Positions 14,731 to 18,975 of a stretch of DNA of 18,975 nt are shown one piece after another. This stretch comes from Methanomassiliicoccaceae archaeon UBA480 (GTDB lineage: Archaea > Thermoplasmatota > Thermoplasmata > Methanomassiliicoccales > Methanomethylophilaceae), in NCBI GenBank assembly GCA_002506425.1, contig DAXO01000079.1, forward strand, positions 3,341-22,315. Reading direction: 5' to 3'. Each line of letters begins with the position of its first letter. Within the stretch, counting starts at the first letter, position 1. The position numbers and the translations under genes are program-made. Below the pieces are notes generated by a model. The model saw nothing but the letters and a program-made list of their open reading frames with translations, ran no database searches and was not told the origin of the DNA.

Positions 14731-16065
14731 TCAGATCTTCTTCTTGATTTTCTTGGCCTCTGCAGCGACGTACTGCATGGGCTGCTTGAACTCCTCGATG
14801 TCTCCGAAGACCTCTTTGAACAGACCGGAAGTGGCCTCAGCAGAGAAGGTCTGGGTTCCACCGTCGAGACAGTTACCGGCGGTAACGGCGGGGATAAGGA
14901 CTCCCTTGGCGTGCCTGGTAACGACGTGGTTTCCGTGGAACAGTCCGGGTCCGCCTCCACCGTAGATGGAGTGGGAGAAGAAGGACATACCGACTCCGAC
15001 ACCCTCCGCGCGACCGTAGTCGACACCGGGGAGACCGGACTCGTGCTCGAGCAGATCGTTGTAGTACAGGATGGTTCCGGGGACACCCTGGGCGGCCCTG
15101 GCGGCTCCGACGTTGACCATGACGGCAGCGACCATTCCGGTAGCGGCGTAGGCGTTCCACAGAGGGAGATCGTCGGTGGTGTACACCTTGTAGCCGGAGG
15201 GGAGAGTCTCCTTCACGCGGATGACTCCGTCCTCGATGGCCCTGTCCATGAGGGACTCGATAACGGTTCCGACGGTTCCGGTCTTTCCGTTCTTCTTGAC
15301 GAGGGTGTACAGCATGTTGTTGGCGTTGAGTCCCTGGTAGGCCAGGCTCAGAAGTCCGCCCCTCTCGAAGTTGCCGATGAGGTCACCCATCTCGTAGGAT
15401 CCGCACTGCTCGTAGATAGCGGAGAGAGCGGTTCCCTGCATGGCGTTCCTGTCGACGAGAGCGACGACGTGGTTGGCCATGATGTTCCTGAGAGCGAATC
15501 CAGCACCCTCGTTGTTCTGAGGAACCTCGAGGATGGACTTGACATTGGCGCCCTGGAAGGTGATGGTCTGGGGGTATCTGCCCCAAACGGCAGCTTTGAC
15601 CATGTTTGCCTTGTACATGGGGATGTCGAACATGTCGATGATGGCCTCAGTGGTGGCTGCAGCGACAGTGGTGAATCCGGTGGTGTACTCGACTCCGGCC
15701 TCCATCCTGATCTCAGGAACGACAGCGACGAGGTTCTTTCCGCCGGTCTTGACCTTGACGACAGTTCCGTCGTCGTCGTGGACCCTGATGGAGTCCTCGA
15801 TGACCTTCGCGATCTTGTCGGCATTCTCGACGAGCGGGATGTCGATCTCTTTTCCCTGGATGATGACGCCTCCGCCGGTCATGCTTCCGGTCTTGAGAGC
15901 CTTCTCAATGCCGGCCAGGCTGACGGCGCACGTCCTCTTGGTCAGGGACACGATCTTCTTGATCGCGTTGTTGCGCAGCGGACTGATGGCTTCGAGCGGC
16001 ACATCTTTGGCGATGCGCTTGCCGTTGTCGTCATACAAGTCGACTACGTCCTCGTATTTTGGCAT
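14731..16065 (-). CDS. mcrB: methyl-coenzyme M reductase subunit beta
   Basis: The 444-residue beta subunit of Mcr and first gene of the operon. It starts MPKYEDVVDLYDDNGK, preceded by an AAGGAGG ribosome-binding site that is the strongest in the window. Characteristic blocks include NNAIKKIVSLTKRTCAVSLA (about 32-51), the central YPQTITFQGANVKSI region (about 168-182), LGVGMSFFSHSIYGGGGPG-like sequence near 370-385 (here GVGVGMSFFSHSIYGGGGPG) and AVTAGNCLDGGTQ (about 402-414), where active-site residues lie. Length is typical and there are no lesions. The following genes are spaced by 1-9 bases, so beta, D, gamma, alpha and the DUF2098 protein should be on one mRNA. The leader upstream is structured (see separate entries). 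Confidence 0.98.
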   Translation of the reverse strand: MPKYEDVVDLYDDNGKRIAKDVPLEAISPLRNNAIKKIVSLTKRTCAVSLAGIEKALKTGSMTGGGVIIQGKEIDIPLVENADKIAKVIEDSIRVHDDDGTVVKVKTGGKNLVAVVPEIRMEAGVEYTTGFTTVAAATTEAIIDMFDIPMYKANMVKAAVWGRYPQTITFQGANVKSILEVPQNNEGAGFALRNIMANHVVALVDRNAMQGTALSAIYEQCGSYEMGDLIGNFERGGLLSLAYQGLNANNMLYTLVKKNGKTGTVGTVIESLMDRAIEDGVIRVKETLPSGYKVYTTDDLPLWNAYAATGMVAAVMVNVGAARAAQGVPGTILYYNDLLEHESGLPGVDYGRAEGVGVGMSFFSHSIYGGGGPGLFHGNHVVTRHAKGVLIPAVTAGNCLDGGTQTFSAEATSGLFKEVFGDIEEFKQPMQYVAAEAKKIKKKI

Positions 16066-16088
16066 TTCATACCTCCTTGTTCTATAGA

Positions 16089-16149
16089 CGGCTCCTCTCG
16101 GAACCGCTTACCCCTTGCAAAAACGGGAAGCCAGTCACCCGATATAAAA
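16089..16149 (-). promoter_or_regulatory. proximal mcr promoter and structured leader
   Basis: On minus, TTTTATATC (TATA, 16142-16149) predicts transcription start near 16120 and a leader of about 55 bases. That leader holds a 7-bp hairpin, CGGTTCC-GAGA-GGAGCCG (16106-16089), closed by a GNRA tetraloop, 15-20 bases before the AGGAGG site. A second possible stem, GCTT.CCC with GGG.AAGC (16131-16106), overlaps the expected start. It would form only in RNAs from a more distant promoter and shares base 16106 with the first stem. Confidence 0.6.
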
Positions 16150-16204
16150 CGATGGGACAAAACGGGCAATTCTGCTCAAAACCCGCGTGTTGAGTCTAGC
16201 CGAC

Positions 16205-16258
16205 AGCCGGGGCCCGAGACGCTTCCCAGACATCCGGCCCCGGCTCATCTTATTTAAT
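16205..16258 (-). promoter_or_regulatory. distal mcr upstream element: TATA-like box and strong GC hairpin
   Basis: AGCCGGGGCC (16205-16214) and GGCCCCGGCT (16236-16245) are a perfect 10-bp inverted repeat around 21 bases. It is the most stable hairpin in the 281-base gap between the DUF169 gene and mcrB. On minus, ATTAAATAAG (16249-16258) is a possible TATA box immediately upstream, which would put a start inside the hairpin loop. It may be the DUF169 terminator, an operator or an RNA leader element; no T-run follows, which weakens the terminator reading. Confidence 0.45.
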
Positions 16259-16346
16259 GGTTTCTCAAATTATGGATGGATGCATAATCCGTGATTCGAT
16301 GTTATATTCTTAATAACACCTAAATCGATTCCAGTGATACTCCGGC

Positions 16347-17057
16347 TCAATCGCGCTTCGCCTTCGGCATCACGAGCTCCGAATACCTCTCCAGCCGGGA
16401 AACGTAGTCCGGGATCAGGGCGTACGGGATGCCGACCGCCATCTCGTCCGCGGCCATATCGGTCTTCTTCCTGCATCCGAAGCAGCCCAGCGATATGTTC
16501 GGGGATCCCGAGGCCACGGGAACGGCCACGATGTCCTCGCAGCAGCATTGGAACGGCGATGTGGAGAAGGTCGCCCTCCCTCCCTTCTCGGCGGTCATCA
16601 GAGGCACGATCCAGTAGCATCTCTCGGGGATGTCCTCTATCGTGACGACATCGGGGACGAAATCTGCATCCTTCAGAGGACATACGACCTCTCCGACCGT
16701 CTTGAAGGGAACTATGAGCCTGTCCGCGATCATCTTGGCGGCGGCCTCCTTGGAATCGTGCATCCCGATGCCCGCGTGGAAGTCCCCGGTAAGAACCTTC
16801 TCCGGAGTGGGCGCCATGTTCAGCGCGGATGCCCCGACCATGCAGTTCTCGCACGATAGAGGGAGCTTGAACGATTCCCCCTGCCTTGCCCTGAAGACGG
16901 CCTGGCAGTGGCTCAGCTGGCCTACCGGCTCCTCGTATCCCTCAGGATACTCCTCGCCCTCGCGTATCAGCTTCACTGCGACGGGCTCGTATCTCAGACG
17001 GAGGATGCTCTTCAGCGCTTCCGCGTATCCGCGGTTCTTGTCCAGAATTTCCGACAT
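16347..17057 (-). CDS. DUF169 family cysteine-rich protein
   Basis: A 236-residue soluble protein of the DUF169 family. The N-terminal LRYEPVAVKLI (21-31) is the family's opening motif. It has ten cysteines, many in close groups: C51, CENC (69-72), C126, C147, CCC (171-173) and CFGC (192-195) followed by RKKTD. Such grouping suggests Fe-S clusters or another metal centre, although the function of DUF169 is not established. Minus CTTTATGTA lies about 25 bases upstream of the ATG at 17057, so the message may be leaderless. The gene is 281 bases upstream of mcrB on the same strand and 80 bases downstream of the small acidic membrane protein. A link with methanogenesis or F430/corrinoid chemistry is only a positional guess. 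Confidence 0.88.
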   Translation of the reverse strand: MSEILDKNRGYAEALKSILRLRYEPVAVKLIREGEEYPEGYEEPVGQLSHCQAVFRARQGESFKLPLSCENCMVGASALNMAPTPEKVLTGDFHAGIGMHDSKEAAAKMIADRLIVPFKTVGEVVCPLKDADFVPDVVTIEDIPERCYWIVPLMTAEKGGRATFSTSPFQCCCEDIVAVPVASGSPNISLGCFGCRKKTDMAADEMAVGIPYALIPDYVSRLERYSELVMPKAKRD

Positions 17058-17137
17058 GCGGCATGTGACCGTCGGAACGATACATAAAGAGAATTCCTAG
17101 GGAAATCGTAGAGAACGGCCCGCAGGCCGTAAATCGT

Positions 17138-17377
17138 TTATCCGAGACTCGCGGACGGGCCGGCGACTTCGTCGACGACTGCCGCGGGAGCCTCGATGGC
17201 ATCGAGAACGACGGGCTTCTCGGGGACGAACGCCTGCTCCTCCGCTCCGGCGTCCTCCGCTTCCTCCTCCTCTTCCTCGTCCGCCTCCCAGAACACGTTC
17301 ACGTAGACGAACGCGGCCAGAAGGACGATGACGACTCCTGCGAGGAAGGCGACATTGACTGCCTCTGTCTTATCCAT
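17138..17377 (-). CDS. small single-span membrane protein with acidic tail
   Basis: A 79-residue protein. Residues 8-29 are one transmembrane helix (VNVAFLAGVVIVLLAAFVYV). Residues 31-47 are almost all Asp/Glu/Ala (EADEEEEEEAEDAGAEE), then comes a Pro/Ala/Val-rich low-complexity end. I recognise no family. The acidic tail could hold a basic partner protein or metal ions near the membrane. Starts at TTG 17389 or GTG 17386 would add three or four residues; ATG 17377 is the simplest choice. A well-placed TATA box and an inverted repeat precede it. It lies between the ferredoxin and DUF169 genes on the same strand, each with separate promoter signals. Coding potential is supported by the sharp TM-plus-acidic pattern and the promoter, not by homology. 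Confidence 0.7.
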   Translation of the reverse strand: MDKTEAVNVAFLAGVVIVLLAAFVYVNVFWEADEEEEEEAEDAGAEEQAFVPEKPVVLDAIEAPAAVVDEVAGPSASLG

Positions 17378-17408
17378 CGGTTTCACCAAGACGCTCAGGT
17401 CTTCGGAG

Positions 17409-17443
17409 CTCCTAAAATAATTTGATTATAAATAATTTAGGAG
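17409..17443 (-). promoter_or_regulatory. TATA box centred in an inverted repeat (operator candidate)
   Basis: CTCCTAAA (17409-17416) and TTTAGGAG (17436-17443) are exact inverted copies with a 19-base spacer, and the similarity continues inward as TAATTT and AAATAA. The minus-strand TATA sequence TTTATAAT (about 17425-17432) sits at the centre. Transcription would start near 17404, about 27 bases before the ATG of the acidic membrane protein. A dimer bound to these arms would cover TBP's site, so a repressor operator is a natural reading. Confidence 0.6.
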
Positions 17444-17493
17444 AATCTAAAAATAAAAATCGACAGAAGAACCCCGACAGGCACGGGATGAAG

Positions 17494-17522
17494 AAAAAAT
17501 TAAGAGGTTTGGCCCGAAGGCC
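17494..17522 (-). terminator. ferredoxin terminator
   Basis: Reading minus, GGCC-TTCG-GGCC (17522-17511) is a short stem with a stable TTCG loop, followed by AAACCTCTTAATTTTTTC. It lies 8 bases after the ferredoxin stop. Confidence 0.65.
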
Positions 17523-17529
17523 GCTGGAC

Positions 17530-17697
17530 TCACTCGGAGATGCAGCTGGCGGGGCACTCGTCGATGCATGCACCGCAGTCGACGCACTTGGAAGCATCGA
17601 CGACAGCGATGTCCTCGATGGTCAGGGCGCCCTCGGGGCAAACGTCGGCGCAGGCGCCGCAGGCTACACACTCGGATCCGTTGATCTTGACTGCCAT
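17530..17697 (-). CDS. 2[4Fe-4S] ferredoxin
   Basis: A 55-residue ferredoxin carrying two classical cluster motifs: C10-x2-C13-x2-C16-x3-C20-P (CVACGACADVCP) and C38-x2-C41-x2-C44-x3-C48-P (CVDCGACIDECP), with one extra Cys at 52. The spacing is that of the small clostridial-type electron carriers, and the length is standard. In methyl-reducing methanogens ferredoxin links heterodisulfide reductase-type reactions with the membrane Fpo-like complex; that this copy does so is inference. The start is clear: GAGGTC precedes ATG 17697 and a TTTAAATA box lies about 40 bases upstream. A hairpin with T-run follows, so it is monocistronic. Confidence 0.95.
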   Translation of the reverse strand: MAVKINGSECVACGACADVCPEGALTIEDIAVVDASKCVDCGACIDECPASCISE

Positions 17698-17732
17698 TTG
17701 AATGACCTCTGATTGGTGGATTTCCAGATCCG

Positions 17733-17801
17733 TATTTAAAATATACCGATTTATTGTTAGGAAAGGCGAAAAATCCGTGAAAATAATAAGGGAATCCTAA
17801 A
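17733..17801 (-). promoter_or_regulatory. ferredoxin promoter with upstream TTAGGA half-sites
   Basis: On minus, TTTAAATA (about 17733-17741) is a good TATA box, with start expected near 17714 and a leader of about 15 bases. Upstream of it are TTAGGA (17757-17762) and TCCTAAA (17795-17801) in inverted orientation. These are the same core as the arms around the TATA box of the acidic membrane-protein gene, but spaced 32 bases apart. Confidence 0.5.
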
Positions 17802-17880
17802 GCATCCAACCTTCATGGCCAGTATAGCGGATGTCGTCTGTATTATGGCATGATATGCCTGAATAACTCCATACAGGATT

Positions 17881-18975
17881 TTAGGGCGGGCTTGAACATC
17901 GCTCGATCTGCGAAGAGATCAGGTCCTCGGCGATCTCGAGGAACGCCTCCTTCTTCTCTGGCGGAATCGTGGCTCCAGCGGCTACGCTGTGACCCCCTCC
18001 GACGCCTCCCACCAGCTCCGCTGCGGTCTTCATAACCGCGGACAGGTCCAGTCCCCTGTCGACGAGATCCCTGTTGGCCCTGGCGGAGACCTTCACGCCG
18101 TCGTCGGAATCAGCGAAGGCGATGATCGGGACATTGCGCCTGCAGTCGGCGGACGAAAGCAGCATTCCAGCGACTATGCCTACCACCGTCTCCCTTATGT
18201 CCGATCCCGCATCGAACCACTGGAGGAAGCGCCTCTCCCTCAGGAGATGGTTCTCTCTGACGAATCCGAGCGCCGCCGATATCTGCCTGCGGTGCTCCGC
18301 GCGGTTCCCCTCGGCGGTCTTGAGCGCTCCGACATCGCCGCGGCAGACCTTCAGACCCGTCGGCGCGTCGTCGTAGCGGCCGCAGGAGTTCAGTATGGTC
18401 GCGAACTCCTTGGCGTCGCCCAGTCCCGTATCCCTGTCGTAGCGCGTCACCCTGTACATCTCGCCCCATGCCTTGTCCGCGTCGGGTCCGAGGAGCTCCA
18501 GTATCCTCGCGACCGCTGCATCGTGCTCCTCCGGGGAGAGATCGGTCCAATGCCTCCATCTGCTCCCCGACTTCGCCGGGATCCCCAGGGAGTCGAGGAG
18601 CGAGAAGCAGCCCTTCGGGTCGTCGCTGACGCCCGGGATCGAGGGGTCCGACGCGTACTGGAGATACTGGTTTATCGGCCTGGTGCACCTGCCGAAGTAG
18701 CGCAGGTCCTCCTCCACGACGACGTCGCCTGCGGCGACCGCATCGGAGAGCACCTCGCGGTTCAGGCCGACCAGCCTCTGGAAGGAGGAGTCCTGGAAGT
18801 CCCCTACGGCCCCGACCACCCCCAGATATGCGAGGTCCGAATTCGACGGATCCACGGCCTTGGACAGGAGATAGGTCATCCCGGCGCCGCAGATCTCGTA
18901 GGAGCCGTCTATCCCGTAGGAATGCGGATTGAGATGCTGTATGCCGCAGTAGCTGTCGAGGCGGGTCTGGCTCCC
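17881..18975 (-). CDS. DHH/DHHA1 (RecJ-like) phosphoesterase, N terminus outside the window
   Basis: The C-terminal 364 residues of a DHH-superfamily protein, with the 5' end beyond position 18975. The visible part begins GSQTRLDSYCGIQHLNPHSY, then GIDGSYEICGAGMTYLLSKA and LAYLGVVGAVGDFQD, which is the second half of the catalytic DHH domain in archaeal single-strand-specific exonucleases (RecJ/GAN type). The DHHA1 domain is at the end, with GGVGGGHSVAAGATIP near residue 330. The DHH motif itself must lie outside. Archaeal members work with the replication machinery (GINS-linked GAN) or degrade single-stranded nucleic acid; which one cannot be told here. The frame is intact from the edge to TAA at 17883-17881. 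A short GGCAT-GAT-ATGCC hairpin (about 17847-17859) follows at a distance. About 180 bases with no other gene separate it from the ferredoxin gene. Confidence 0.93.
   Translation of the reverse strand, partial: GSQTRLDSYCGIQHLNPHSYGIDGSYEICGAGMTYLLSKAVDPSNSDLAYLGVVGAVGDFQDSSFQRLVGLNREVLSDAVAAGDVVVEEDLRYFGRCTRPINQYLQYASDPSIPGVSDDPKGCFSLLDSLGIPAKSGSRWRHWTDLSPEEHDAAVARILELLGPDADKAWGEMYRVTRYDRDTGLGDAKEFATILNSCGRYDDAPTGLKVCRGDVGALKTAEGNRAEHRRQISAALGFVRENHLLRERRFLQWFDAGSDIRETVVGIVAGMLLSSADCRRNVPIIAFADSDDGVKVSARANRDLVDRGLDLSAVMKTAAELVGGVGGGHSVAAGATIPPEKKEAFLEIAEDLISSQIERCSSPP

Noticed and set aside
14722..16257. 511-residue plus-strand open frame antisense to mcrB
   Set aside because: Same shadow effect: repetitive Gly/Asp/Ser/Val composition, while the minus frame is an unmistakable McrB.
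17447..17809. 120-residue minus-strand frame across the ferredoxin gene
   Set aside because: It is out of frame with the ferredoxin, whose two complete CxxCxxCxxxCP motifs, ribosome-binding site and TATA box are clear.
1..18975. CRISPR array, insertion sequence or integrase/attachment site
   Set aside because: No regularly spaced repeats, transposase, integrase or paired terminal repeats were found on reading both strands.

Overview
The window looks like the chromosome of a methanogenic archaeon of the order Methanomassiliicoccales, probably one of the host-associated Methanomethylophilaceae. The evidence is a complete methyl-coenzyme M reductase operon (mcrB-mcrD-mcrG-mcrA), a MtaA/MtbA-type methylcobamide:CoM methyltransferase typical of methyl-reducing methanogens, several methanogen-restricted DUF families (DUF2098, DUF2111, DUF6951-like, DUF169), archaeal TATA-type promoters with many near-leaderless starts, and a GC-rich, GGA-favouring codon style. 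The order-level assignment is an inference from gene content. No rRNA gene or convincing tRNA gene was found to anchor it.

Layout, left to right. Positions 1-2223 hold the possible first codons of a leftward gene, a zinc-ribbon protein, and a DRG-type ribosome-associated GTPase with a good terminator. Positions 2224-4940 look like an accessory island. It carries a broken AlbA_2/HATPase-type regulator (one frameshift and one in-frame TGA) and a convergent, membrane-anchored surface protein with an InlB-type repeat. Ornithine carbamoyltransferase (argF) follows on +, and then the CoM methyltransferase, an archaeal metallophosphoesterase and a 40-residue zinc-ribbon protein on -. From 8553 to 11286 on + lie a winged-helix DUF4443/DUF2111 protein overlapping a cysteine-containing DUF6951-like protein, an unrecognised 213-residue protein and a four-helix DUF2798 membrane protein.

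The right half is almost all on the minus strand. The mcr operon runs from 16065 to 11567, with a DUF2098 gene as its last cistron and no mcrC. Upstream are a cysteine-rich DUF169 protein, a small acidic membrane protein, an 8Fe ferredoxin and the C-terminal part of a DHH/RecJ-like nuclease cut by the window edge.

Functionally, MtbA/MtaA makes methyl-CoM, Mcr reduces it to methane, and the ferredoxin is a plausible carrier for the associated electron flow. The least explained parts are the DUF4443-DUF2111/DUF6951/unknown cluster, the DUF169 and acidic membrane proteins beside mcr and ferredoxin, and several operator-like inverted repeats. The clearest repeat is a TTTAGGAG/CTCCTAAA pair placed exactly around a TATA box, with related half-sites near the ferredoxin promoter. 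I do not see a CRISPR array, insertion sequence, toxin-antitoxin pair or recognisable defence system.
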